A DNA stretch of 64,000 nt from Pseudomonas lundensis (GTDB taxonomy: Bacteria; Pseudomonadota; Gammaproteobacteria; Pseudomonadales; Pseudomonadaceae): positions 1 through 64,000 of the forward strand of contig NZ_JYKY01000025.1 of NCBI RefSeq assembly GCF_001042985.1, in the 5' to 3' direction. This document shows, one piece after another, positions 35,188 through 44,487 of the stretch. The notes under the pieces are model-generated. The model was not told the DNA's origin and searched no databases. It saw only the letters and a program-made list of their open reading frames with translations. The translations under genes and the position numbers were made by a program. How positions within the stretch are numbered: the first letter of the stretch is position 1; each line of letters begins with the position of its first letter.

Positions 35188-36963
35188 GTGATGCCTGAAT
35201 TCAATGCTCCACTGCGCGACATGCGCTTTGTTCTGCACGAAGTGTTCGAAGCCCCCGCGCTGTGGGCGCGCCTGCCCGCGCTGGCCGACCATGTCGATAC
35301 CGAGACCGCTGACGCCATTCTTGAAGAAGCCGCCAAAGTGACTGGCCAACTGATTGCGCCGCTCAACCGCAGCGGCGACGAAGAAGGCGCTCAATGGCAA
35401 GCCACCACCGTCACCACCCCAAGCGGGTTCAAGGCGGCCTACACCACGTACATTGAAGGCGGCTGGGTGGGATTGTCCGGCAACCCTGAGTTCGGCGGCA
35501 TGGGCATGCCCAAAATGCTCGCCGTGCAATTTGAAGAAATGCTCTATGCGGCCAACTCCAGCTTTGCGCTGTATTCGGCGCTCAGCTCCGGCGCCTGCCT
35601 GGCGATTGATGCCCACGCGACTCACGCGCTGAAAAGCACCTACCTGCCGCCGATGTATGAAGGCCGCTGGGCGGGCTCCATGTGCCTGACCGAAGCCCAT
35701 GCGGGAACCGACCTGGGCATTATCCGCACCCGCGCCGAGCCGCAGGCCGATGGCAGCTTCCTCATCACTGGCAGCAAGATCTTCATCACCGGCGGCGAGC
35801 AGGACCTGACCGAGAACATCATTCATCTGGTGCTGGCCAAGTTGCCGGATGCACCGCCGGGGCCCAAGGGTATTTCGCTGTTTCTGGTGCCCAAGCGCCG
35901 GGTCAATGCGGACGGCAGTCTGGGCGCTGCCAACGCCGTGACCTGCGGTTCTATCGAACACAAAATGGGCATCAAGGCCTCGGCCACCTGCGTGATGAAT
36001 TTCGACGGCGCCTGCGGCTGGTTGATCGGGGAAGCCAACAAAGGCCTGGCCGCGATGTTCACCATGATGAATTACGAACGCCTGTCGATTGGCATTCAGG
36101 GCATCGGCTGTGCCGAAACGTCCTACCAGAATGCCCGCACCTACGCCCGTGAGCGCCTGCAAAGTCGCGCCCCCACGGGCAAAGTGGCGCCTGACAAAGT
36201 GGCCGACCCGATCATCGTCCACCCGGACGTGCGGCGCATGCTGCTAAGCATGAAGGCCATGACCGAGGGCGGTCGGGCATTCGCCAGCTATGTCGGCCAG
36301 CAACTGGACCTGTCGAAGTTTTCGAACGACCCGCAGGAACAGGAGCAAGCCAGTGCATTGGTGGCGTTGCTCACCCCGGTTGCCAAAGCCTTCTTCACGG
36401 ACACCGGGCTCGACAGCTGCGTACTCGGGCAGCAAGTGTTCGGCGGGCACGGGTATATCCGTGAATGGGGACAGGAACAATTAGTGCGCGACGTGCGGAT
36501 TGCACAAATTTATGAGGGCACCAACGGCATTCAGGCGCTGGACTTGCTCGGGCGCAAAGTGGTTGCCAATGGCGGCGCAGCCTTGCGGTTGTTTACGCGT
36601 CAGATTCGGCAATTCGCCAGCCTGCCCGGTAAGCCCTATGCCCGCGAACTGCTCGACGCCGTGCAGCGCCTTGAAGACGTGACTGAATGGCTGTTGACCC
36701 GGGCCGCGAGTAACCCTAATGAAATCGGCGCAGCGTCGGTGGAGTATCTGCACCTGTTCGGTTATGTGTCCTACGCCTGGCTATGGGCGCGTATGGCGGA
36801 CGTGGCCCAGTCGTCCATGGACGCCGATCCGCCGTTCTACACCGCCAAGCTGGCAACGGCGCTGTTTTACTTTACCCGCTTGCTGCCACGCATCCTGAGC
36901 CTGGAGCAATCGATTCGCGCGGGCAGCGAACCGTTGTTTGAGCTGGACGCTGCCAGTTTTTAA
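35188..36963 (+). CDS. Acyl-CoA dehydrogenase with C-terminal extension, DmdC-like
   Basis: Flavin acyl-CoA dehydrogenase of 591 residues, longer than the usual 380 because of the extra C-terminal domain of the DmdC/FadE5 type. Seen: MCLTEAHAGTDLG (about 160), ITGSKIFITGGE (about 192), GGHGYIREWGQEQLVRDVRI (about 415-435) and IYEGTNGIQALDL (about 440), including the catalytic glutamate region. A GAGG ribosome site precedes the ATG. It forms an operon with the CoA ligase gene; PA4199 is the likely counterpart. A terminator follows at 36975. Confidence 0.88.
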   Translation: MMPEFNAPLRDMRFVLHEVFEAPALWARLPALADHVDTETADAILEEAAKVTGQLIAPLNRSGDEEGAQWQATTVTTPSGFKAAYTTYIEGGWVGLSGNPEFGGMGMPKMLAVQFEEMLYAANSSFALYSALSSGACLAIDAHATHALKSTYLPPMYEGRWAGSMCLTEAHAGTDLGIIRTRAEPQADGSFLITGSKIFITGGEQDLTENIIHLVLAKLPDAPPGPKGISLFLVPKRRVNADGSLGAANAVTCGSIEHKMGIKASATCVMNFDGACGWLIGEANKGLAAMFTMMNYERLSIGIQGIGCAETSYQNARTYARERLQSRAPTGKVAPDKVADPIIVHPDVRRMLLSMKAMTEGGRAFASYVGQQLDLSKFSNDPQEQEQASALVALLTPVAKAFFTDTGLDSCVLGQQVFGGHGYIREWGQEQLVRDVRIAQIYEGTNGIQALDLLGRKVVANGGAALRLFTRQIRQFASLPGKPYARELLDAVQRLEDVTEWLLTRAASNPNEIGAASVEYLHLFGYVSYAWLWARMADVAQSSMDADPPFYTAKLATALFYFTRLLPRILSLEQSIRAGSEPLFELDAASF

Positions 36964-36965
36964 GC

Positions 36966-36995
36966 AAAAAAAACGGCGGCCTGTACAGGGCCGCC
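36966..36995. terminator. Bidirectional terminator
   Basis: GGCGGC (36975-36980) and GCCGCC (36990-36995) form a stem around CTGTACAGG, with an A-run (36966-36973) that gives a T-run for minus-strand transcription. It separates the dehydrogenase gene from the convergent monooxygenase gene. Confidence 0.75.
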
Positions 36996-37004
36996 ATCAG
37001 CGCA

Positions 37005-37301
37005 TCACTGACTCAATTCATCCAGGTACAGCACCTCACGGTGCTCAACCAAATCGGCCGCAGCAGCGACCATTTTCTGGTAGTGATCGGTTGTTTGGTG
37101 AAAATCAATTGCAGCCTGATCCGTCCAGCCCTCCATGAACACAAACCGTTGCGGATCTGCGCGGTCGACGTGCAAGTGATAGAACAGACAGCCTGGCTCC
37201 TTGCGTGACGCCGGTACGCAAGCCAGCAGCGCTTTTTTCAGGGCGTCACCCTTGCCTGGCTTGGCACACAGGATGGCAACCACTTTGATGGCGTTGGACA
37301 T
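37005..37301 (-). CDS. Quinol monooxygenase-like ABM-domain protein
   Basis: Protein of 98 residues of the antibiotic biosynthesis monooxygenase (ABM/YgiN) family, a dimeric ferredoxin-like fold. Seen: VVAILCAKPGKGDALKKAL at the start, EPGCLFYHLHVD (about 35) and FMEGWTDQAAIDFH (about 55). I chose ATG 37301, with GGAG 6 nt upstream, over ATG 37322. Family members act on quinols or detoxify reactive aldehydes; the substrate here is unknown. Confidence 0.8.
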   Translation of the reverse strand: MSNAIKVVAILCAKPGKGDALKKALLACVPASRKEPGCLFYHLHVDRADPQRFVFMEGWTDQAAIDFHQTTDHYQKMVAAAADLVEHREVLYLDELSQ

Positions 37302-37318
37302 ATCGGCTCCGTGGGCAC

Positions 37319-37579
37319 TCATTGCGCGTGCTGAGCGTTGCTCAACCTCTTCAGTTCGATGACGATTTTATCTTTGACCTTCAACCGCTTGTCCTTGAGC
37401 AGGATTAACGTGTCATCGGAAGTGCCGATGGCCTCGTTTTTTTCGGCTTCAACCACGTGCTGATCCGCTTCACTGTACTTATCGATCAGCGCTGCAAGGT
37501 GAGGATCCTCGGCACTCAACTTGTTCAATTCTTGCTGGGTGATGCCCAAGTCCAAAGCCAAATCATGTTTTACCGGCAT
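37319..37579 (-). CDS. DUF465 (YdcH-like) protein
   Basis: Charged helical protein of 86 residues. The core HLAALIDKYSEADQHVVEAE and the LLKDKRLKVKDKI segment are the DUF465/YdcH signature. Ribosome site GAGGTG before ATG. Function unknown in the family. It lies just upstream of the ABM gene on the same strand. Confidence 0.85.
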   Translation of the reverse strand: MPVKHDLALDLGITQQELNKLSAEDPHLAALIDKYSEADQHVVEAEKNEAIGTSDDTLILLKDKRLKVKDKIVIELKRLSNAQHAQ

Positions 37580-38004
37580 ATCTGCACCTCATTAACGTTG
37601 CGGTGGCGAACGCAGAGTCACGGCGTGACCCTGCACCTCAGCTGTCATGCCCCCTAAGCAATAGCACGCTCTGGCCCACTCAGAAAGCCGCGCGTACACA
37701 TTCGTGCGCGGGATCAATGCTGTTGACCCGTGGCAAACAGGCGTCAGGGCGCGGTATCAGGCCAGATCACACCCTTTTTGGACGTTGCGAACCGGCCAGC
37801 CGCACCCGTCGACCAAAAACGTCATTCGGTCAGGGCGATTGCCACTATGCGGCCATGCACTTAACCGATTCTTCCTGCATCGCACTCAGGTGTTTCTCCG
37901 CGCAGCAATGGGCCCTATACCCAGGACAATCAGAGATATTTCCGAGGTCAAGCCTGACTATTCTTGTCGTGTTACTTCAAAAACAACCTTCAAGAGAATC
38001 AGAC

Positions 38005-39600
38005 ATGCACGCAATAAAAGGACAAGGATTGTCCACACTGAAAGTTTCGCTGGTTTTAGCGTTAAGTTTGCTGAGTCATCCCTACGCACTTGCCACGACT
38101 GCTCACTCAACATCCAACCCAATCAATAGCGAACCCATTGAGCCGGCACAACTGCATCTGCTTGAGGGTGTTGAATACGCGAGTGTTAGCCAATTGAATG
38201 ACAAGTACACACTGCAAGGGCTTACATCGGTATCTGTGGTGAACTACTTGCTGAATCGTATTGAACGCTTGGATAAAAACGGCCCCGCCATTAATTCAAT
38301 TATTGAACTCAACCCCGATGCCCTGACAATTGCCGCTCAAAGGGATCAGGAACGCAGCCTGGGTCATGTGCGTGGCCCGCTGCACGGCGTACCCGTTCTG
38401 CTCAAAGACAATATCCAGACGGCCGACTCCATGCAGACCAGCGCAGGTTCGCTGGCACTGGTCGGGCAACCCGCCGCTGACGATGCCTTCATCGTCCAGC
38501 GCTTGCGTGACGCCGGCGCCATTGTTTTGGGCAAGACCAACCTCAGCGAGTGGGCCGGCTTTCGCGACCCGGCGATACCCAGCGGCTGGAGCGCACGGGG
38601 CGGACAAACCAAAAATCCGCATCAGCTGACGGCCGACCCTTGCGGCTCAAGCACCGGCTCAGCGGCCGCAGCCGCGGCGGGCTTCGCTCCGCTGACCGTA
38701 GGGACCGAGACCAACGGCTCGATTCATTGCCCCTCGTTCATGAATGGCGTGGTTGGCCTGAAACCGAGCCTGGGCCTCTTAAGCCGAAGCGGAATCATCA
38801 CCGTCTCGAAAAACCAGGACACCCCCGGCCCCATCACCCGCACGGTGCGTGACGCTGCGCTGTTACTCAATGCGATGACCGGGAACGACCCAACCGATAA
38901 CGTGCAACACGCGCGTGTACCTGAGTCCGTGGATTACACCGCCCAACTCAGTGCCGACGCGTTACGCGGCAAGCGGATCGGCTTTCCCGCCAGTTACGAT
39001 CAAGTGAGCGCAGACCAATCCCAGGACCCCAACTTTGCACACGCCCTGCAAGTGCTCAGAGACGCGGGAGCCGAACTGGTACCGGTGGCAGAGCCCAGCT
39101 ACGAAACGTCGACCTACATGGAGCACTATCAGGCGTTACTGTTCATGGACTTGAACCGTGAAGCCCCCAACTGGTTCAGTTCCCGTCAAGGCATGCCCGT
39201 TCATTCACTAGAAGAACTGGTCACGTTCAATCAAACGACACCCGGCAACCCCGCCTACGGGCAGGACACCATCACCGCATTCCTCAACACACCGTATAAC
39301 GAGGATGACTACAACACCCTGTGGTCTGACCTGCACAGCCGCAGCCAGGCGCAGATAGATCAATTGCTGACTGAGCATTCACTGGATGCGTTGGTGGACA
39401 GTGCTGACGGTTTTGTACCCTCAATCGTGCCGGTCGCGGGCTACCCCGGTATCACGGTGCCTTCAGGCGCTGACGCTCAGGGCACGCTCAAAGGGCTGTA
39501 CTTTTACGGCCCGCGCTGGAGCGAAGCGCTCCTGCTGGGCCTTGCTTACAGCTACGAACAGGCAGCCCTAGCGCGCCTGACGCCTGCTTTCTCATCCTGA
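38005..39600 (+). CDS. Secreted amidase-signature family hydrolase
   Basis: Amidase-signature enzyme of 531 residues from ATG 38005, which gives a good signal peptide (STLKVSLVLALSLLSHPYALA). The open frame extends 134 codons upstream but without a signal or ribosome site. Catalytic Ser-cisSer-Lys set: lysine in VLLKDNIQT (about 135), serines in CGSSTGSAAAAAAG (about 213) and the nucleophile region TETNGSIHCPS (about 235). Probably a periplasmic amide or peptide-amide hydrolase. It stands alone between a divergent small gene and a truncated bcsE. Confidence 0.85.
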   Translation: MHAIKGQGLSTLKVSLVLALSLLSHPYALATTAHSTSNPINSEPIEPAQLHLLEGVEYASVSQLNDKYTLQGLTSVSVVNYLLNRIERLDKNGPAINSIIELNPDALTIAAQRDQERSLGHVRGPLHGVPVLLKDNIQTADSMQTSAGSLALVGQPAADDAFIVQRLRDAGAIVLGKTNLSEWAGFRDPAIPSGWSARGGQTKNPHQLTADPCGSSTGSAAAAAAGFAPLTVGTETNGSIHCPSFMNGVVGLKPSLGLLSRSGIITVSKNQDTPGPITRTVRDAALLLNAMTGNDPTDNVQHARVPESVDYTAQLSADALRGKRIGFPASYDQVSADQSQDPNFAHALQVLRDAGAELVPVAEPSYETSTYMEHYQALLFMDLNREAPNWFSSRQGMPVHSLEELVTFNQTTPGNPAYGQDTITAFLNTPYNEDDYNTLWSDLHSRSQAQIDQLLTEHSLDALVDSADGFVPSIVPVAGYPGITVPSGADAQGTLKGLYFYGPRWSEALLLGLAYSYEQAALARLTPAFSS

Positions 39601-40093
39601 AGCAGCGCAAACCCGCATCCTGTGAATGCGCAGGCGGTTCATGACGCTCACGATTGAATCACCTGACACGCTGAAGAAACACAGCGCCAGCCTCCACCTA
39701 TCGGCTGGCGCTCCCCCCCCTGCTTTGAACCCTTGCGCGACACAACCCGGCGCGCTAGACGCCTCAATACAGCGCATAAATGTCAATTTAATGACTGAAA
39801 TGCATTGCGCAGCATTTTATTGACGAAAGTTGTTTTAAATCATGAGCAAAGCAGAATTCTCGGTGATAGGATGCAAACTTTTCCGGCGTGCCTGAAAGGT
39901 CTTCAGAACCTTAGTGCACGAATTAATTACAGGGATGTGTACGAATAATCGTCTACGCTAAATACAACAGCTACGCCATTTGTTTGACGCCAAAGTGTGT
40001 TCACGCATGTCAATCCTCCGTAAGAGGGGTAGGCTGTTGTTTTAACGAAAGTGCGCACTTTGAATTCGTACGTATACATGGGGGACGTTTCGC
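39601..40093. other. Intergenic region between amidase and bcsE fragment
   Basis: 493 bp without a supported gene. It contains a strong hairpin after the amidase gene (39683-39712) and a perfect palindrome AAAGTGCGCACTTT (40048-40061) shortly before the bcsE-like fragment. The latter may be an operator of the lost cellulose genes. Confidence 0.5.
39683..39712 (+). terminator. Hairpin after amidase gene
   Basis: AGCGCCAGCC (39683-39692) and GGCTGGCGCT (39703-39712) form a perfect 10-bp stem, loop 10 nt. A C-run follows in place of T residues, so termination may be Rho-assisted. Confidence 0.55.
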
Positions 40094-40333
40094 TTGGCTC
40101 TAATTACGTTGGCCATCCGGGGCTTACTGGATCAACAAATAGCGTTGCGTACAGGCGGGCTTTATTGGGCCACTGTCGATCAGGCACCTGACGCTAAAAT
40201 TCTGACACGCCAATTCATCGACGCACTCCCGCTTCAAAGCCCTGCGACGTTAATTTCCTGCGCCAATACCCCGCAAAGCATCATCAGCGATCTCGCGCCT
40301 GACCGCGGCCCGACCAAACTAATCAGGCGCTGA
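40094..40333 (+). pseudogene. bcsE: Truncated bcsE (cellulose synthesis regulator) fragment
   Basis: Open frame of 79 codons whose first 65 residues read like the N-terminus of BcsE: LAIRGLLDQQIALRTGGLYWATVDQ fits the conserved IRGLxDE..L..GGLYW pattern. Full BcsE has several hundred residues. Here the similarity stops at about 40320, where the frame runs into the 3' end of the convergent CoA ligase gene. It begins with TTG, preceded by GGGGGA. The rest of the bcs genes are absent. I read it as a bcsE gene cut by acquisition of the catabolic cluster. Confidence 0.55.
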
Positions 40334-42011
40334 GCAGCTGCGTCTTGAGCACGCCCTTGAGGGTTTTGCCCGACGCGTTGCGTTCAAACGGGGTGTGCTG
40401 CACGTGAACCCGCGCCGGCACTTTGTAACTGGCCAGCCGCGCTGCCATGAAGGTCTTGAGTGCCTCGCTGTCCGGGGCTCTGCCCGCCTCGGCGCGCACA
40501 ACCAGCAGCACCACTTCACCCAGGTCGTCATCGGGCATGGCCAACGCCGCCGCCTCGATCACGCCGGGCATTTCGCAGGCGCATGACTCCACTTCCGCCG
40601 CTGAAATTTTTTCGCCGCCGCGATTGATCAGGTCTTTGGCGCGGTCGGTGATGTAGAGGAAGCCTTCCTCATCCAGCCTGCCGATGTCACCGGTGTCCAG
40701 CCAGCCGTTTTGCAGGGTCAGCGCGCTGGCCTCGGGCTGGTTCCAGTAGCCACTCATCAACGTCGGCGAGCGCAGCCAGATCACCCCGCTGACGCCCGTC
40801 GGCACGGGTTGGTCGGGGCTGTCGCCGATGCGCACATCCACGATGGGCAGCGGCCAACCGGCGGCGGCCGGTTTATAGACGAACTGATCGCCCCCAATCG
40901 CCGCGCCGATGCCATTGCTTTCCGTCAGGCCATAGCCGCTGCCGCCCACGGCCTCGGGTTTACGCTGGGTCAAATGCGCCAGCAGGCTGCTGGACGGGGC
41001 CGCCCCGCCCAGACCGAGGCCGAACAGGCTGCGGGTATCGGCGGTGCCGAAGCGCGGTGATGTCAGCAGTTGCTGCATCATCACCGGGGCACCGTTGAAC
41101 TGGGTGCATTGCTCATCGCGAATCAGATCGAGGGCGGTTTCCACGTCCCACTTGTACATCAGCAACAGCCGCCGACCGCTGCGCAAGGCCAAGAGGAATT
41201 GCGCATGCAACCCGCTGACATGAAACAGCGGCACCGCCATCAACGTGGTGGGCGCATAGCCACTGTTGATGACCACGCTGATGCGCTCGGGTGAACTCAC
41301 CGCGCAAAACGCGCCCTGAAACTCCAGCGCCACCAGCGCCTGACACACTGCGCGGTGGGTCGAGAGCACGCCTTTGGCCAGACTGGTGGTGCCCGAGGTG
41401 TAGAGAATCAGCGCCGGATCATCGGCCCCGACCCTTGCTGGCGGGACGCTCACGAGCGGTTCAGCGAGCAGGTCATCGAAGCGGTGGCAATGCGCTTGCA
41501 GTGGCGAGCCCGCAGGCATGCCCACCACCAACGTTGCGAGCCTCTGTGCGCTCAGGTCGTCGGCCAGCAACTGCAACCGTGGCGCATCACACACCCACAC
41601 CTGAGCGTTGCTGTCTTGCAGGCCATGAAACAACTCATCGCGCAGGCCCCAGCTATTGAGCGGCACACACACCGCACCGCAACGCTGGATAGCGGCAAAC
41701 GCCACCAGCCAGGCCGGTTGATTGCGCATGGCGATGGCCACCCGATCGCCTTGGCGCACACCAAAACGCTGCACCAGTTGCCCGGCCAGACGGTCCACCT
41801 GATCGAAAAACTGGCTGAAGCTCAGCCGCTGCTGTTCCCACACCAAAAATTCGCGGTCCCCGTACACCCGCCCGCTGTCGATGGCCGCCCACACGTTGGC
41901 GGCGGTGTGGCGAAAATACTTGTGACCGCTGCCCGGGGTTTGCAGCACTTCATAGGGCGAGCCCGGGCCGATCAATTGCTGCCAGGCGCCCTGCCATTGC
42001 TCAAGTTTCAT
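40323..42011 (-). CDS. AMP-forming acyl-CoA ligase, last gene of catabolic cluster
   Basis: CoA ligase of 562 residues. P-loop ILYTSGTTSLAKGVL at about 208; GYGLTESNG (about 365), TGDIGRLDEEGF and DRAKDLINRGGEKIS (about 450) and the terminal lysine in NASGKTLKG (about 550). In a steroid-type cluster it could activate a side-chain or ring-derived carboxylic acid before the acyl-CoA dehydrogenases. It is the promoter-distal gene of the minus-strand run, 37 bp after a dehydrogenase gene. Its 3' end overlaps the bcsE remnant. Substrate inferred from context only. Confidence 0.8.
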   Translation of the reverse strand: MKLEQWQGAWQQLIGPGSPYEVLQTPGSGHKYFRHTAANVWAAIDSGRVYGDREFLVWEQQRLSFSQFFDQVDRLAGQLVQRFGVRQGDRVAIAMRNQPAWLVAFAAIQRCGAVCVPLNSWGLRDELFHGLQDSNAQVWVCDAPRLQLLADDLSAQRLATLVVGMPAGSPLQAHCHRFDDLLAEPLVSVPPARVGADDPALILYTSGTTSLAKGVLSTHRAVCQALVALEFQGAFCAVSSPERISVVINSGYAPTTLMAVPLFHVSGLHAQFLLALRSGRRLLLMYKWDVETALDLIRDEQCTQFNGAPVMMQQLLTSPRFGTADTRSLFGLGLGGAAPSSSLLAHLTQRKPEAVGGSGYGLTESNGIGAAIGGDQFVYKPAAAGWPLPIVDVRIGDSPDQPVPTGVSGVIWLRSPTLMSGYWNQPEASALTLQNGWLDTGDIGRLDEEGFLYITDRAKDLINRGGEKISAAEVESCACEMPGVIEAAALAMPDDDLGEVVLLVVRAEAGRAPDSEALKTFMAARLASYKVPARVHVQHTPFERNASGKTLKGVLKTQLLSA

Positions 42012-42048
42012 CTTGTTATTCTCCAGACGTTAACCGCCTATGGCTGAC

Positions 42049-43188
42049 TCAGGCGGGCGCGGATTCCAGCGCGGCGTAGCGCTCGCAGTGGAAGTCGGCA
42101 TCCCCCAGACAGGCCTGGGCCACGCGGATGCGTTTCAGAAACAGCCCCACATCCAGCTCATCGGTCACCCCGATGCCACCGTGCATCTGCACCGCTTCAT
42201 TGGCCACGCGAACGGCCATGGAGCCGGCTTTCCATTTGGCCAGGCTTGCCAGCCGCTGACGCTCCACCCCCGTCATGGACGCATCGTCCAGCGCGGCGAG
42301 CCCGGCCATGACCGCGCTGCGCGCCAGTGACAGTTCGACATATAACTGCGCTGCGCGATGTTGCAGCGACTGGAACGAACCGATCGCCACATCGAACTGG
42401 ACACGGGTCTTGAGGTAGTCGAGGGTCATCTCGAAGAGCTTTTCCGCCATGCCCAGCAGTTCCGCCGCCAGGCACACCCGGCCACGGTCGAGCACGCGGG
42501 TGAGCACGGGGCCGGCAGCGCCAGCCTCGCCCAGCAACGCTTGCGCGCCCAGGCGCACCTGGTCCAGACGCACTTGCGCATGGTTGCGCGAGTCAATCAG
42601 CGGCAAGGCGCTGACCGTCACGCCCGGCGCATCGGCGGGCACCAGAAACAGGCTGATGCCCTGTTCGGCGGTACGCGCCACCACCAGATAGGCATCAGCC
42701 CCCACTCCGTCGATGACGAAGTACTTGTGGCCGTTGAGCACGTAACCGTCGTCCTCGGGCCGCGCGCTCACATTCACGCTCTGCGGGCTGTGCCGCGGGC
42801 GCTCGTCGAGGGCCAGAGCCAGACGACGCTCGCCACTGATGACCGACGACAGCCAGCCGTCCTGCTGCTGCGGGCTGCCCAGCAGGTGCAGCAATGAGCC
42901 GCTGAGCACTACGCTGGACAACAAGGGCGAGGCACTGAGGTTGTGGCCGATGGATTCGAAAATCGGCCCCAGCCCCATGCAGCCAAAATCCAGCCCGCCG
43001 AGGTTTTCCGGAAACGGAATCGCACTCCAGCCCAGCGCCACCGCGTCTTGCCACAACTGAGTATCGAACCCGCAGGCACGGTGCTCATCACGCAGGGCGC
43101 GTTGCAGTGACACCGGGCTGCGCGCCGCCAGAAACTCGCGGGCGCTGTCGGCCAGTAGCCGTTGTTCTTCGCTATAAAGCAGAGTCAT
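42049..43188 (-). CDS. Acyl-CoA dehydrogenase, small-subunit type
   Basis: Acyl-CoA dehydrogenase fold of 379 residues. The C-terminal part reads AVQMHGGIGVTDELDVGLFLKR (about 338-360), typical of the subunit of heteromeric steroid-type dehydrogenases (FadE/ChsE class) that lacks some cofactor contacts. Its probable partner is the dehydrogenase encoded 10 nt upstream. Together they would form an alpha2-beta2 enzyme oxidising a cyclic or branched CoA ester. The pairing is inferred from adjacency and family habit. Confidence 0.75.
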   Translation of the reverse strand: MTLLYSEEQRLLADSAREFLAARSPVSLQRALRDEHRACGFDTQLWQDAVALGWSAIPFPENLGGLDFGCMGLGPIFESIGHNLSASPLLSSVVLSGSLLHLLGSPQQQDGWLSSVISGERRLALALDERPRHSPQSVNVSARPEDDGYVLNGHKYFVIDGVGADAYLVVARTAEQGISLFLVPADAPGVTVSALPLIDSRNHAQVRLDQVRLGAQALLGEAGAAGPVLTRVLDRGRVCLAAELLGMAEKLFEMTLDYLKTRVQFDVAIGSFQSLQHRAAQLYVELSLARSAVMAGLAALDDASMTGVERQRLASLAKWKAGSMAVRVANEAVQMHGGIGVTDELDVGLFLKRIRVAQACLGDADFHCERYAALESAPA

Positions 43189-43198
43189 GGTGGGTTCC

Positions 43199-44389
43199 TT
43201 ACTTCACGTCAGGCAGGCCGAGGACCCGCTTGGCGATGACATTGAGCTGGATTTCCGAGGCGCCGCCCGAGATGGTCAGGGCGAAACTGTTCAACCAGCC
43301 GCGAGTGATGGCCTGTTGCTGCGCACTGAACGCCGTCGCGTCCCAACCCAGCGCCTGATAGCCCATCACATCCAGCAGCACCTCGAGCTTGTCGCGCTCC
43401 TGTTCGGTGTGCACCAGCTTCATGATCGACATCAAACCGCTGACGTCTTGCCCGGCCCGGGCTTCTTCGCCCATGCGCTGCACGGTCAGGGTGCAGGCCT
43501 GCTCATTCATCGCGCACGCAACCGCGCGCGCCACCAGCGCCTGTTCACCCAGGCCTTGGGCGTCGGGCAGGTATTCGTGCACCAGCGGCAACAGATGAAA
43601 ATGCGTCGGCAAACTGAACTCGCCGAACTTGGACATGGCTTTGCGTTCGTGTTGCAACAGGCGCTTGGCCAGATTCCAGCCGCCATTAAGCGGGCCGATC
43701 AGTTGGCTTTTCGGCACTTTTACGCCGTCGAAAAACACTTGGCAGAAGGCGGATTTGCCGCTGATCAAATCAATCGGTGCGACACTCACGCCGGGGCTTT
43801 GCATGTCGAGCACGATCAGGCTGATGCCCGTGTGTTTGCTCGCCGCAGGATCGGTGCGCACCAACGCGTACATCCAGTCCGACTTGTCGCCGTAGGAAGT
43901 CCAGATTTTGCTGCCGTCCACCACAAAATGGTCGCCCGCGTCCCGCGCCGAGGTTTTCAGGCTGGCCAGGTCCGACCCCGCATTGGGTTCGGAAAACCCC
44001 TGACACCAACGCACTTCGCCCAGGGTCATGGGGGTCAACAGCGCTTTTTTCTGTTCTTCAGTGCCGAATTCCAACAGCACCGGGCCCAGCATCCAGATGC
44101 CGAGGTTGATCTGTGGCGGGCGGCATTTGAGGCGGCGCAGTTCGCTCTCCAGCACTGCGTTGTATTCCGGGCTCAAGCCACCGCCGCCGTATTCAACCGG
44201 CCAGTCGGGGCAAAACCAGCCTTTGTCGCGCATGCGCTCAAACCAGACCCGGGCGTCATCACCAGCAAACGCCACCTCCCGGCCGCCCCATACCAGTTCC
44301 CCTTCCGGGATCGCCTTGCGCTGGGAGGGCGGGCAATTGGCCTCAAGCCACCTTTGGGTTTGTTCTCTGAACTGCTCAATCGCGCTCAT
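43199..44389 (-). CDS. Acyl-CoA dehydrogenase, FadE29/FadE17-like
   Basis: Acyl-CoA dehydrogenase of 396 residues from ATG 44389, chosen for its AGGTGA ribosome site; an ATG 14 codons earlier lacks one. Seen: WCQGFSEPNAGSDLASLKT (about 135), VDGSKIWTSYGDKSDW (about 160) and TISGGASEIQLNVIAKRVLGLP (about 370-392), the last being the hallmark of actinobacterial and proteobacterial steroid side-chain dehydrogenases. Likely the flavin-binding partner of the next gene's product. Confidence 0.78.
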   Translation of the reverse strand: MSAIEQFREQTQRWLEANCPPSQRKAIPEGELVWGGREVAFAGDDARVWFERMRDKGWFCPDWPVEYGGGGLSPEYNAVLESELRRLKCRPPQINLGIWMLGPVLLEFGTEEQKKALLTPMTLGEVRWCQGFSEPNAGSDLASLKTSARDAGDHFVVDGSKIWTSYGDKSDWMYALVRTDPAASKHTGISLIVLDMQSPGVSVAPIDLISGKSAFCQVFFDGVKVPKSQLIGPLNGGWNLAKRLLQHERKAMSKFGEFSLPTHFHLLPLVHEYLPDAQGLGEQALVARAVACAMNEQACTLTVQRMGEEARAGQDVSGLMSIMKLVHTEQERDKLEVLLDVMGYQALGWDATAFSAQQQAITRGWLNSFALTISGGASEIQLNVIAKRVLGLPDVK

Positions 44390-44487
44390 GTGATTCACCT
44401 GTTGATCCTGGGAAACGAACAGCCCTTGCACAGCCTGGCCCCCTGACAGCGCGTCGCGGCTGGCGCGAAGGCAGGCTGTGAAACGGG

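Noticed and set aside
35140..36222. Minus-strand open frame of 360 codons under the DmdC-like gene
   Set aside because: Shadow of the dehydrogenase gene, no ribosome site, composition unlike real proteins.
37603..38004. N-terminal extension of the amidase by 134 codons
   Set aside because: The upstream part is arginine/cysteine-rich, lacks a ribosome site and would bury the obvious signal peptide that starts at 38005.
43187..44446. Plus-strand open frame of 419 codons opposite an acyl-CoA dehydrogenase gene
   Set aside because: It mirrors the dehydrogenase gene almost exactly; its protein is H/R/Q-rich without motifs.
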